DNA of 44,636 nucleotides from Halobacterium sp. CBA1126 (GCF_009741975.1 NZ_WPCF01000008.1:1-44636), one strand, 5' to 3'. Counted from the first letter of the stretch, positions 8,742 to 17,348 are shown. A program made the numbers and translations. Notes: generated by a model not told the origin, from the letters alone.

Positions 8742-9773
8742 ATGGACGGCGAACTTCGCGGCGACGAGGTCCGGGTCGGCGGGGACGCCCGCCAGCGGTT
8801 CCACGACGCCCGCGGCTACGGCCACCCGCTCGACGGCAACGCCGTCGCGCTCTCGCTCGTGGAGGCCGCCCACCTCCTCTTCCGCGGCGACCTCGACGCG
8901 GTCGACGGCGCGGGGTTCCGGGAGTTCTTCGCCGCGCGCGACGCCGGCTTCGCCGCGCGCTTCCTCGTGTACGCGGACCTCCGGGACCGCGGGTTCTACC
9001 TCGCGCCCGACCGCCGGCCGTGGTGGGACGACCCCGGCGACGGCGACTTCGTGGTGTTCCCGCGCGGGAAGGGGCCCGGCGACGGCGTCGTGAAACACCG
9101 GATTCGCGTCGTCGACGAACGCACGACCGTGCCGGCCGAGGACCTCGGCGGCGTCGTGCTCGCGGTCGTCGACGAGGAGAGCGAAATCACGTACCTCGAG
9201 GTCGAGTCGTTCGCGCCCGACGGCGACACCGAGTACGCGCCGCCGACCGGCGTCGAGGGCGTGCTGCTCGACGACCGCGTGCTCGTCTGGGACCCGCCCG
9301 CGTCCCTCCACGAACAGGGGTTCTACGGGCAGCCGCTCGGCGGCCGGGCCGCCGAGCACGACGCGCTCCAGCTCTCCCTGCTGGAGGCCGCGTACCTCGC
9401 CGCGCAGGGCGTCCTCGACCTCGGGGACGACGACGTCGAAGCGGTCTTCGAGCGCGGGCGAGCGGGCGAGGCCGACCGCTTCGACCGGCGGCTGCGGGTC
9501 TACCGCGCGCTCCGGGACCGCGGGATGGTGCCCAAGACCGGGTTCAAGTTCGGCGCCGACTTCCGCGTCTACGGCGAGGTCGAGTCAGTCGACGAACTCG
9601 GGCACTCCGAACTGCTCGTGCGCGTGCTCCCCGCCGACGTCGTGTTCTCGCCGCGGGACCTCTCGCTGGACGTGCGGCTCGCCCACGGGGTCCGGAAGCG
9701 AATGGTTTTTGCGCTCGACAGTCCCAGTGCGGACACGATTCGCTGGCTCGCCGTGAGCAGGCTCACGCCGTGA
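8742..9773 (+). CDS. endA: tRNA-splicing endonuclease EndA, two-repeat type
   Basis: Cuts bulge-helix-bulge (BHB) motifs in tRNA introns and pre-rRNA. 343 residues made of two tandem endonuclease units: an N-terminal degenerate unit (about 1-170, with LSLVEAAHLL, VYADLRDRGFYL) and a C-terminal catalytic unit (about 180-343, with LSLLEAAYLA, VYRALRDRGMVPKTGFKFGADFRVY). Candidate catalytic residues are Tyr in FRVY, His in HSELLVRVL and Lys in VRKRMVFAL. The fused length matches the homodimeric euryarchaeal type. The ATG at 8742 fits the family start; the frame is open further upstream without a plausible protein. trpS begins 4 bases after its stop. Confidence 0.95.
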   Translation: MDGELRGDEVRVGGDARQRFHDARGYGHPLDGNAVALSLVEAAHLLFRGDLDAVDGAGFREFFAARDAGFAARFLVYADLRDRGFYLAPDRRPWWDDPGDGDFVVFPRGKGPGDGVVKHRIRVVDERTTVPAEDLGGVVLAVVDEESEITYLEVESFAPDGDTEYAPPTGVEGVLLDDRVLVWDPPASLHEQGFYGQPLGGRAAEHDALQLSLLEAAYLAAQGVLDLGDDDVEAVFERGRAGEADRFDRRLRVYRALRDRGMVPKTGFKFGADFRVYGEVESVDELGHSELLVRVLPADVVFSPRDLSLDVRLAHGVRKRMVFALDSPSADTIRWLAVSRLTP

Positions 9774-9777
9774 CACC

Positions 9778-11331
9778 ATGACCGACACTGACACAGACGC
9801 CGACGAGACGGACGCGCCGGGCGCCGACAGCGTCGCCCTCGACCCGTGGGGGTCCTCGACGGTCTCGGACTACCGCAAGCTCTTCGACGAGTTCGGCATC
9901 GAGTCCTTCGAGGACGTCATCGACGAGGTGCCCGACCCGCACTACCTGATGCGGCGGGCCATCATCTTCGGCCACCGCGACTACCGCCGGGTCGCCGACG
10001 CGATGCGCAACGACGAGCCGTTCGCCGCGCTGTCGGGATTCATGCCGACCGGCGACCCCCACATCGGCCACAAGATGGTGTTCGACGAGATCATCTGGCA
10101 CCAGCAGCAGGGCGCCGACGCGTACGCGCTCATCGCGGACCTCGAAGCCCACGCCGCCCGCGGGCTCTCGTGGGACGAGATCGACGAGCACGCCAGGGAC
10201 TACCTCCTCTCGCTGCTCGCGCTCGGCTTCGACGCCGACGACGGCGAGCTCTACCGGCAGTCCGCGAACCGCGAACTGCAGGACCTCGCGTTCGAGCTCG
10301 GCGCGGAGGCGAACTTCTCGGAGTTCGAAGCCATCTACGGGTTCGACGGCGAGACCGACGTCTCCCACATGCAGAGCGTCGTCACGCAGATGGCGGACAT
10401 CCTCTACCCGCAACTCGAGGCGTCCAAGCCCACGGTCATCCCGGTCGGCCCCGACCAGGACCCCCACATGCGGCTCGCGCGCGACCTCGCCGAGCGCACC
10501 CGCTACTTCAAGGTCACCGAGGCGTACGCGAGCGTCGCGTTCGACGACGACGAGCGCCCGCTGGTCGCCGCCGCCTACGACGCCCGCGACCGGTACGCCG
10601 AGGACGCCGACCAGCCGCGCTGCACGGAGGCCGCCGACTGGCTCCGCGAGGACCCCGCGGTCGTCGGCGAGTACGACGACGACCTCGTCGCCGGCGTCGT
10701 CCAGAAGCTCGAGAACGCGGGAATGGAGCCGCTCCGCCCCCGGATTCGGTTCTTCGACCGGCAGGCGACCGACGAGGCCTTCGAGGCGCTCATCGACGAG
10801 GTCGCCGGCGAGAAGCGCGTCTTCGAGGGCCACGTCGACGCCTTCGAAATCGACCGCGAGACCGCCGAGGACCTCGCGCTCGCCGTCGAGGTCGACCACG
10901 GCGGCTACGGGTTCGTGCCGCCCTCCTCCATCTACCACCGCTTCATGACCGGGCTCACGGGCGGGAAGATGTCCTCCTCGATTCCCGCGAGCCACATCAG
11001 CCTCCTCGACGACCCCGAGGACGGCTACGACAAGGTGAAGGCCGCGACCACGGGCGGCCGGGAGACCGCCGAGAAGCAGCGCGAACTCGGCGGCGAGCCC
11101 GACCAGTGTCCCGTCTACGAGCTGTACGCGTACCTGCTCGCGGGGGACGACGACGAGTTCGCCGAGCGCGTCTACGAGGAGTGCGCCGGCGGCGAGCGCC
11201 TCTGCGGCGGCTGCAAGGAGGAAGCCGCCGAACTCATGGCGGAGTTCCTCGAGGACCACCAGGAGAAACGCGAGGAAGCGAAGGAAGTGCTGGACGACCT
11301 GGACGTCGAGCTGGACTCCGCGCGGGCGTGA
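9778..11331 (+). CDS. trpS: Tryptophanyl-tRNA synthetase
   Basis: Class I aminoacyl-tRNA synthetase charging tRNA-Trp. 517 residues with an acidic N-terminal extension typical of haloarchaea. ATP-binding signatures are PHIGHK (HIGH, residues 95-98) and GKMSSS (KMSKS, about 396-401). VGPDQDPHMRLARDLAER is also characteristic of the archaeal/eukaryotic TrpRS group. A C-terminal cysteine group (CAGGERLCGGC) precedes a charged helical tail. Co-directional with endA across 4 bases, so the two form an operon. Confidence 0.96.
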   Translation: MTDTDTDADETDAPGADSVALDPWGSSTVSDYRKLFDEFGIESFEDVIDEVPDPHYLMRRAIIFGHRDYRRVADAMRNDEPFAALSGFMPTGDPHIGHKMVFDEIIWHQQQGADAYALIADLEAHAARGLSWDEIDEHARDYLLSLLALGFDADDGELYRQSANRELQDLAFELGAEANFSEFEAIYGFDGETDVSHMQSVVTQMADILYPQLEASKPTVIPVGPDQDPHMRLARDLAERTRYFKVTEAYASVAFDDDERPLVAAAYDARDRYAEDADQPRCTEAADWLREDPAVVGEYDDDLVAGVVQKLENAGMEPLRPRIRFFDRQATDEAFEALIDEVAGEKRVFEGHVDAFEIDRETAEDLALAVEVDHGGYGFVPPSSIYHRFMTGLTGGKMSSSIPASHISLLDDPEDGYDKVKAATTGGRETAEKQRELGGEPDQCPVYELYAYLLAGDDDEFAERVYEECAGGERLCGGCKEEAAELMAEFLEDHQEKREEAKEVLDDLDVELDSARA

Positions 11332-11346
11332 CGGCCCGCTGACGGA

Positions 11347-11356
11347 ACCCTTTTGA
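11347..11356 (+). promoter_or_regulatory. TATA-like element before the pheST leader peptide
   Basis: ACCCTTTTGA is centred about 27 bases before the leader ATG at 11380, the position expected if the transcript starts at that ATG (leaderless). It lies about 15 bases past the trpS stop. Confidence 0.45.
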
Positions 11357-11379
11357 GCGGCTGTGTCATTCTGGCGCAC

Positions 11380-11457
11380 ATGGCGTCCGAACCCCACGCC
11401 GGTCGCAGCGCACGCGAAGCAGCCGCGGCTCCGGGGTTCGGGTTCTTCTTCGCCTGA
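11380..11457 (+). CDS. Putative 25-residue Phe-rich leader peptide upstream of pheST
   Basis: A 26-codon ORF (ATG 11380, TGA 11455-11457) in the gap between trpS and pheS. It begins MASEPHAGR and ends PGFGFFFA: four Phe (residues 20, 22, 23, 24) in the last six positions, all TTC. The next gene on the strand encodes the phenylalanyl-tRNA synthetase alpha subunit. Bacterial pheST attenuators use a short Phe-rich peptide in this position (E. coli pheM). I know of no established archaeal counterpart. A TATA-like element 27 bases upstream suggests leaderless expression. Function is inferred from composition and location only; chance occurrence of the Phe run is the main alternative. Confidence 0.6.
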   Translation: MASEPHAGRSAREAAAAPGFGFFFA

Positions 11458-11528
11458 GCGAGCGGTGGACGCCCCACGGCGGCGGGAGCCGTCGCGGGGC
11501 CGAACCCGCTCGTTCGGGCCGGGAGCGG
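11456..11528 (+). promoter_or_regulatory. Competing RNA hairpins between the Phe leader and pheS
   Basis: GAGCGAGCGG (11456-11465, overlapping the leader stop) can pair over 10 bp, with one G-U, with CCGCTCGTTC (11506-11515). This would enclose a second hairpin GCCCCACGGC / GCCGT-cgc-GGGGC (11471-11500). The same CCGCTC can instead pair with GAGCGG at 11523-11528, or serve as the loop of CCGAAC/GTTCGG (11500-11517). These states exclude each other. No T run follows, so a bacterial-type terminator is not evident. Confidence 0.45.
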
Positions 11529-11563
11529 AACGGATAACTGACTGCCACACACCCCTACGCACA

Positions 11564-13073
11564 ATGAAACTGCCACCACAGCAGGTCGCGGTGCTCGAAG
11601 CGGCGAGCGCCGACGAACCGAGACGTATCGCCGACCTCGCGGCCGACATGGAGCGGCCGCCGGAGACGGTCACGGGCGCGGCGTTCGAGCTGGAGGACGC
11701 CGGCCTCGTGGACGTCGTCGAGGAGACCGAGGAGGAGGTCGAACTGACCGAGGAGGGCCGCGAGTACGCCGAGGACGGACTGCCCGAGGTCCGACTCTAC
11801 GAGGCCGCGCTCGAGGCCGGCGCCGACGAGTCGCCCGTGTCGATGGGCGAGGTCATCGGCGCGTCCGGCCTCGAGGGCCCGCAGGTCGACATCGCGCTGT
11901 CGAACTACGCCCGGAAGGGCTACGGGGACATCGAGAGCGGCGAGCTCTCCGCGGACCCCGACGCGGACCCGAGCGGGGACGCGGAGGCCGCCGCACTCGA
12001 GGCGCTTGCTTCCGGGGGGTCCGTCGCTGACGACGACGCCCTCGACCAGTTGGAGCGCCGCGACCTCGTCGCCGTCCGCGAGCGCACCGTCCGCTCGGTG
12101 CTGTTGACGGAGGCGGGCGTCACGGAACTCATGGCGGGCGTCGAGGCGAGCGAGGAGGTCGGCCAGCTCACCCCCCGACATGCTCGCGTCCGGCGAGTGG
12201 CGGGACGCGGAGTTCGCCGACTACAACGTCGAAGCAGACGCCGCCGAGTACACGCCCGGGAAGACCCACGTGCTCCGGCAGGCCGCCGAGCGCGTCAAGG
12301 ACGTGCTCGTCGGGATGGGGTTCCAGGAGATGGAGGGGCCCCACGTCGACGCGGACTTCTATATCAACGACTGCCTGTTCATGCCCCAGGACCACCCCGC
12401 GCGCAACCACTGGGACCGGTTCGCCTTGGAGCAGCCCGAGAAAATCGACGACCTGCCCGACGACCTCGTCGAGCGCGTCGAGCGCGCCCACCGCGAGGGC
12501 GTCGGCTCCGAGGGCGACGGCTACCACTCGCCGTGGGACGAGGAGTTCGCTCGCTCACTCGCGCTCCGCGGGCACACGACGAGTCTCACCGCCCGCTACC
12601 TCTCCGGGGTCGCCGGCGCGGACGTCGAGCCGCCCCAGCGGTACTTCAGCGTCGAGAAGGCCTACCGTAACGACACCCTCGACGCCACCCACCTGCTGGA
12701 GTTCTTCCAGATCGAGGGGTGGGTGATGGCCGAGGACCTCTCCGTCCGGGACCTCATGGGCACCTTCCGGGAGTTCTACAGCCAGTTCGGCATCACGGAC
12801 ATCGAGTTCAAGCCCACGTACAACCCCTACACCGAACCCTCGTTCGAGCTGTTCGGCCGCCACCCGGAGACCGGCGAGCTCATCGAAATCGGGAACTCCG
12901 GCATCTTCCGCCCGGAGATGCTCGAACCGCTCGGCGTCGAGGCGGACGTGATGGCGTGGGGGCTCGCCCTCGAACGGCTGCTCATGCTCGTCACCGGCTT
13001 CGAGGACATCCGCGACGTCCACGGGACGCTGTGTGACCTGGAGTTCCTGCGGGACGCGGAGGTGGTGTACTGA
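11564..13073 (+). pseudogene. pheS: Phenylalanyl-tRNA synthetase alpha subunit, with a +1 base in a C run at 12171-12176
   Basis: Class II synthetase catalytic subunit. The N-terminal ~200 residues carry winged-helix tRNA-binding domains (MKLPPQQVAVLEAASADEPR...). The frame breaks at CACCCCCCGAC: with five rather than six C's, QLTP continues to DMLASGEWRDAEFADYNV and then the catalytic core. Core motifs are GFQEMEGPHVDADFYI, QDHPARN, RYFSVEKAYRNDTLDATHLLEFFQIEGWV (motif 2) and MAWGLALERLLM (motif 3). The corrected length is about 502 residues. PheRS is essential, so the extra C is almost surely a sequencing or assembly error. The stop overlaps the pheT start (TGATG). Confidence 0.93.
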
Positions 13074-14787
13074 TGCCCGTCGTCGACATCGACCCCGACG
13101 AACTCCGCACGCTCACGGGCCACACGGAGAAGAGCGACGACGAACTCAAGGACGACCTCTTCGGGCTCGGCGTCGAGTACGAGGGCGAGACGACGAGGGC
13201 GAGTTCAAACTCGAGTTCGAGGCCGACCGCCTCGACCGGCTCTCCGTGGAGGGCATCGCGCGCTCGCTGCGCTACCACTACGGCGACGACCGCGGCGTCT
13301 ACGTCCCCGACACGAACAGCGCCGAGTGGACCATCGACGTGCAGGACGTCCCCGACGAGCGGCCCTGCGTCACGGGCGCCGTCATCCGGGGCGTGGACCT
13401 CGACGAGGACGCCCTCGACTCGCTCATCCAGCTGCAGGAGAAGCTCCACGCGACGATGGGCCGGAAGCGCGCGAAGGGCGCCATCGGCATCCACGACCTC
13501 GCCATGCTGAAAGGTGAGTCCGTCAGCGGAGCGGACGGGAACGCGAGGCGCTCCATCACGTACACGGGCGTCGAGCCGGACGGCGACACGTTCGTCCCGC
13601 TGGACGACGACGCCGAGCGCACGCCCGCGGAAGTCCTCACCGAACACCCGACCGGCGAGCAGTACGCGGACCTGCTCGCGGAGTACGACACCTTCCCCGC
13701 CATCTACGACGACATCGGGCTGTTCTCGTTCCCGCCGGTCATCAACGGCCGGCGCACCGAGGTGTCGACGGACTCCCGGGAGCTGTTCGTCGAACTCACT
13801 GGCACCGACCAGTGGACCATCGACCGGATGTGCGCCATCGTCTGTTACGCCCTCGACGCCCGCGGCGCCACCGTCGAGGACGTCACCGTCGAGTACGGCG
13901 ACACCGAGCTCGTGCGCCCGGACTTCGAGGTCCGGACCAAGCGCGTCCCCCACGAGCGCGTCGAGACGCTGCTCGGCATCGACCTCGAACCCGACGAGGT
14001 CGTCGACCTCGCGGAGCGCGCGGGCCTCGACGCCGAGCCCGAGGGCGGCGACGACCTCACCTACGACGTGGAGATTCCGCCGTACCGCGTCGACGTGCTC
14101 CACCCCGTCGACGTCGCCGACGACATCGGGCGCGCGTACGGATTCAACGAACTCGTGCCGCGCTACCCCGAGGTCGGCACCATCGGCGGGCGCACGGAGA
14201 CCTCGAGGCTGGAGGCCGCCGCCCGGGAGACGCTCGTCGGCCTCGGCTTCGAGGACCTCCTGAACTTCAACATGACCAGCGAGGCCGACAACTTCGAGCG
14301 GATGCGCCTCTCCCCCGAGGACGACGCCGTCGGGGCCGCGGCGCCCGCGACCATCGAGGAGCCCTACAGCGAGGACTTCACCATCCTCCGCACGTGGGCG
14401 CTCCCGTCGCTGGTCTCCGTCCTCGAGAACAACACGCACCGGTCGTACCCGCAGGACCTCGCGGAGATCGGGTTCGCCGCGGGCGTCGACGATGCCACCG
14501 AGACCGGCGTCGCCGAACGCCGCACCGTCGCCGCCGTGCTCGCGCGCCACGACGCCTCCTACGAGGACGCGAAGGCGCGGCTCGCAGCGCTCTGCGAGGA
14601 GTTCCACGTCGACCTCGAGACGCCCGCCACCGACCACCCGTCGTTCATCGACGGCCGCGCCGCCAGCGTCGTCGTCGACGGCGAAGCAGTGGGCGTCGTC
14701 GGCGAACTCCACCCCGCGGTCATCGTCGACCACGACGTCGAAGTGCCGGTCGCCGGCTTCGAGTTCGAACTCGGCGCGCTCCGGTAA
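13073..14787 (+). pseudogene. pheT: Phenylalanyl-tRNA synthetase beta subunit, with a one-base deletion near 13191
   Basis: Beta subunit carrying the B5 and other tRNA-recognition/editing domains. Starts MPVVDIDPDELRTLTG with a one-base overlap of the pheS stop. The frame breaks at GAGACGACGAGG: adding one C (GAGACCGACGAGG) restores ETDEGEFKLEFEADRLDRLSVEG and the rest to a stop at 14787, about 571 residues. B5 domain features are visible in FEVRTKRVPHERVETLLGI and VEIPPYRVDVLHPVDVADDIGRAYGFNEL. The typical catalytic-like C-terminal fold ends the protein. As for pheS, an error in the sequence is more likely than a broken essential gene. Confidence 0.93.
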
Positions 14788-15837
14788 TTAGAGGTCCGCG
14801 CCGACCGCGTCCTCCACGGACGCGAAGCCGTCGCGGTCTAGCAGGCCGAGCAGGCCCTCGTTGATGTCCTTCGCGATGGCGGGCCCGCGGTAGACGAGGC
14901 CCGTGTACAGTTGGACGACGGACGCGCCCGCGCGAATCTTCTCGTAGGCGTCCTCCGCCGTGAACACGCCGCCCACGCCGACCACCGGGAGGGCCGTGCG
15001 CTCGGCGACGAAGCGCACCTGGTCGGTCGCGCGCTCGCGAATCGGCCGGCCCGACAGGCCGCCCTTCTCCGCGGCGTTCGGGCTCCGGAGGGAGTCCGGG
15101 CGGTCGGTGGTCGTGTTCGTCGCGACGACCCCGTCCAGCCCGAGGTCGTTCGCGAGCTCGACCGCGTCCACGACCGCCTCCCGGTGGAGGTCCGGGGAGA
15201 GCTTCACGAGCAGGGGCGCCGCGCCAGCGTCCTGCAGCGCCTCGAGAATCGACGCGAGCTGCTCGCGGTTCTGGAGCTCGCGCAGCCCCGGCGTGTTCGG
15301 ACTGGAGACGTTCACCACGAAGTAGTCGCCGCCCTCGGCGACCCGTTCGTACGTGTACCGGTAGTCCTCCGGCGCCTCGGCCAGCGGCGTGGACTTCGAC
15401 TTCCCGACGTTCACGCCCACGGGCACGTCCGGGAGTCGCTGGTCGGCGAGGCGCTCGCCGACGACGTCCGCGCCCGCGTTGTTGAACCCCATGCGGTTCA
15501 CGAGCGCGTCGTCCTCCCGGAGGCGGAACATCCGCGGCCTCGGGTTGCCGGGCTGGCCCTCGGCGGTGACCGCGCCGACCTCGACGTGGCCGAACCCGAG
15601 CGCAGCGAGTGCTCGTGGTATTTCGGCGTTCTTGTCGAAGCCCGCGGCCACGCCGACGGGGTTCGGGAACGGCTGCCCGAACGCGTCGACAGCCAGCCGG
15701 TCGTCCTCGACGGTGTAGTGGCTCGCGTACGCGCGCTCGAGGCCCGTTCGCTGTGCGACGCGCAACAGCCCCGTTATCGCCCCGTGGGCGGTCTCCGGGG
15801 GGAGGCGGAACAGCAGCGGTTTGGCCAGCCGGTACAT
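14788..15837 (-). CDS. pyrD: Dihydroorotate dehydrogenase, quinone-type (class 2)
   Basis: Oxidises dihydroorotate to orotate in pyrimidine synthesis, passing electrons to membrane quinone. 349 residues. The N-terminal membrane-associating helices (MYRLAKPLLFRLPPETAHG) mark the class 2 type. Other landmarks are NPVGVAAGFDKNAE, FGHVEVGAVTAEGQPGNPRPRMFRL, NRMGFNN, the catalytic-serine region VNVSSPNTPGLRELQ, LVKLSPDL, NTTTDRP and GVGGVFTAEDAYEKI(R)AGASVVQLYTGLVYRGP. The ATG at 15837 fits the family; an upstream in-frame ATG would only add a shadow of the neighbouring gene. Convergent with pheT (stops adjacent) and 4 bases downstream of a small AbrB-like gene. Confidence 0.96.
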   Translation of the reverse strand: MYRLAKPLLFRLPPETAHGAITGLLRVAQRTGLERAYASHYTVEDDRLAVDAFGQPFPNPVGVAAGFDKNAEIPRALAALGFGHVEVGAVTAEGQPGNPRPRMFRLREDDALVNRMGFNNAGADVVGERLADQRLPDVPVGVNVGKSKSTPLAEAPEDYRYTYERVAEGGDYFVVNVSSPNTPGLRELQNREQLASILEALQDAGAAPLLVKLSPDLHREAVVDAVELANDLGLDGVVATNTTTDRPDSLRSPNAAEKGGLSGRPIRERATDQVRFVAERTALPVVGVGGVFTAEDAYEKIRAGASVVQLYTGLVYRGPAIAKDINEGLLGLLDRDGFASVEDAVGADL

Positions 15838-15841
15838 TCGG

Positions 15842-16039
15842 TCAGAAGTCGTGTTCGACGTCGTCCTGGTCGGCCCGCTGGATGATGATCTTGTCCTCGC
15901 GCACCCGGACGAAGACTTCGTCGCCGATGTCGAGGCCGGCGACCGACAGTTCGTCCTCGTGGAGGTTGACGTGGGCGTTGTGGTACTCCCCGTCGTCGCC
16001 TTTGGCGCCACTCGGGCTGAGCGTCTTCTTGCGAACCAT
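15842..16039 (-). CDS. Small AbrB/SpoVT-like haloarchaeal protein
   Basis: 65 residues: MVRKKTLSPSGAK at the start, then VNLHEDELSVAGLDIGDEVFVRVREDKIIIQRAD. The pattern of a beta strand, a short helix, GDEVFVRVREDKIIIQ and an acidic tail is that of the swapped-hairpin AbrB fold, so DNA binding is possible. The protein resembles conserved uncharacterised haloarchaeal families; I do not assign a function. It is the first gene of a two-gene unit with pyrD, 4 bases apart. Confidence 0.8.
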   Translation of the reverse strand: MVRKKTLSPSGAKGDDGEYHNAHVNLHEDELSVAGLDIGDEVFVRVREDKIIIQRADQDDVEHDF

Positions 16040-16073
16040 CGCGAAGTGTCTACGTTGCCTTTCGCCGCACACC

Positions 16074-16085
16074 GTACTTAAGTTC
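16074..16085 (-). promoter_or_regulatory. TATA box of the AbrB-like gene and pyrD
   Basis: The palindromic ACTTAAGT lies about 40 bases before the ATG at 16039, leaving a leader of roughly 10-15 bases. Confidence 0.5.
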
Positions 16086-16214
16086 TTCCGACCGCCCGAG
16101 TTCCCTCCCGCTGGCGGCGACTGGCCGGATACGGGCGGTCGGCGCCGCGGTCTCGGACCGTCGCTCTCCCCGAACCAGCGGAACTCGTACATAAATCTAC
16201 CGGCAAAATCGGCG

Positions 16215-16224
16215 ATATATTTAT
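16215..16224 (+). promoter_or_regulatory. TATA box of the MC1 gene
   Basis: ATATATTTAT, the most A+T-rich decamer in the area, lies about 40 bases before the MC1 ATG. A short leader of about 15 bases is expected. Confidence 0.6.
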
Positions 16225-16261
16225 CACCCGGCCTTGTGTTCCCATAGCATGGAGCAAAACC

Positions 16262-16570
16262 ATGGTACGTGAGGACGGCAAGCGCAACTTCGCGCTCCGA
16301 GAGTCCGGCGACGAGACGAGCGTCTTCAGCGGGAACACCCCACGGCAGGCCGCACTGAAGGCGGCTCGCCGCATCGAAGACGTCGCCGACAGTGAACAGG
16401 ACGCCGACCGCAAGGAGCTCCGGCTCCGCGAGAAGGGCACCGACAAGGTCCACATCTACGAAGCGTGGGCGTGGGAGGAGGAGGCGCCCGGCGACAAACC
16501 CGACTGGATGCCCGGCGAGATCACGAAGGCGAACGTCTCCAAGGAAGGCATCAAACACATCGAAGACTGA
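16262..16570 (+). CDS. Non-histone chromosomal protein MC1
   Basis: 102-residue architectural DNA-binding protein that bends and compacts DNA. It matches the MC1 family along its length: RNFALRESGDETSVFSGNTPRQAALKAARR, then ELRLREKGTDKVHIYEAW and the C-terminal PDWMPGEITKANVSKEGIKHIE. Compared with methanogen MC1 it is acidic in the middle (DVADSEQDADRKE), in line with salt adaptation. It has its own TATA box and a T-rich 3' end, so it is monocistronic. It lies immediately upstream of the rRNA promoters on the same strand. Confidence 0.95.
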   Translation: MVREDGKRNFALRESGDETSVFSGNTPRQAALKAARRIEDVADSEQDADRKELRLREKGTDKVHIYEAWAWEEEAPGDKPDWMPGEITKANVSKEGIKHIED

Positions 16571-16597
16571 CGCCGCCCGGCACGACTGCTGCTAAAC

Positions 16598-16602
16598 TTT
16601 TT
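16598..16602 (+). terminator. T-run terminator after MC1
   Basis: TTTTT within AAACTTTTTGTT, about 28 bases past the MC1 stop. Archaeal RNA polymerase commonly ends at such T runs. Confidence 0.5.
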
Positions 16603-16797
16603 GTTCGCGTGCGCGACGCGTAACGGCTTAGTCGCTCCCGCCAGTAGCGACTCCCGCGTGGGCACCACTCGGCCCGACCGCACGCACCTGCGCGGGACGA
16701 CCGGTCGACCTCCACCCACGCGGCATTTTCGCGCCCAGTCCTCGGTACGCCGTCACGTGGTTTTCTGGCATGTGGTGGCGTGTCGAACCGTCTCCGG
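16603..16797 (+). other. Gap between MC1 and the first rRNA promoter
   Basis: No gene or clear element is seen. The first repeat-type promoter module of the rRNA operon begins at 16798. Confidence 0.5.
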
Positions 16798-16874
16798 TTC
16801 GATGGGGTTTTACGTAACCCGGCACTCGGATGGGATGCGAACGACGTGAGGTGGCTCGGTGACCCCGACGCCAC
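16798..16874 (+). promoter_or_regulatory. rRNA operon promoter module A (most upstream)
   Basis: TTCGATGGGG followed by TTTTAC (16808), then TGCGAACGACG exactly 28 bases later (16836), the expected initiation region. A hairpin follows at 16851-16874 (GTGGC-TCGG / CCGA-c-GCCAC), then TGATTGACGC. It is the most diverged of the four modules. Confidence 0.65.
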
Positions 16875-16927
16875 TGATTGACGCCTCGACGCCCCCGCGT
16901 CGAACCCCTCGCCTTCGGCGAGTCTGG

Positions 16928-17004
16928 TTCGACGCCCTTAAGTGATACCGGGCGCTTCGGAAGAATGCGAACGACGATGAAGTCACTCGGGTTTCCCGGG
17001 TGAC
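16928..17004 (+). promoter_or_regulatory. rRNA operon promoter module B
   Basis: TTCGACGCCC with TATA-like TTAAGT at 16938; TGCGAACGACG at 16966, 28 bases downstream. Hairpin GTCACTCGGG/CCCGGGTGAC at 16982-17004 with a TTT loop, then TGACGC. It lies 130 bases from module A. Confidence 0.8.
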
Positions 17005-17058
17005 TGACGCACGCTTCCGACGCCCGCTCCGTGCTCGATCGGGCTCTCACGAGTCCGG

Positions 17059-17136
17059 TTCGATGCCCTTAAGTAATAACGGGGGATACGAGGTAATGCG
17101 TACGATGATGAGGTCGTCCGGGTCTCTCCGGACGAC
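17059..17136 (+). promoter_or_regulatory. rRNA operon promoter module C
   Basis: TTCGATGCCC with TTAAGT at 17069; TGCGTACGATG at 17097, 28 bases downstream. Perfect 9-bp hairpin GTCGTCCGG/CCGGACGAC at 17113-17136, then TGATGC. It lies 131 bases from module B. Confidence 0.8.
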
Positions 17137-17190
17137 TGATGCATTACCTCGGTCCCGTTTCGGGGTTCGGACTCGCTCTCACGAGCGCGG

Positions 17191-17261
17191 TTCGATGCCC
17201 TTAAGTAATAACGGGGCGTCGGAGGAAATGCGAACGTCGTCTCGGACCGAGCGAAGTCCGA
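17191..17261 (+). promoter_or_regulatory. rRNA operon promoter module D (proximal)
   Basis: TTCGATGCCC with TTAAGT at 17201; TGCGAACGTCG at 17229, 28 bases downstream. Hairpin TCGGAC/GTCCGA at 17242-17261. It lies 132 bases from module C and about 245 bases before mature 16S. Confidence 0.8.
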
Positions 17262-17348
17262 TGGGTTTATGACCCGTCGTGGACTACGTTCAGGTCCGAA
17301 GGAATGAGGATTCCACCCCTGCGGTCCGCCGTACAGATGGAATCTGAT

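Noticed and set aside
16249-16272. Seven-codon frame MEQNHGT overlapping the MC1 start
   Set aside because: Too short and without biased composition; may affect initiation but nothing supports it.
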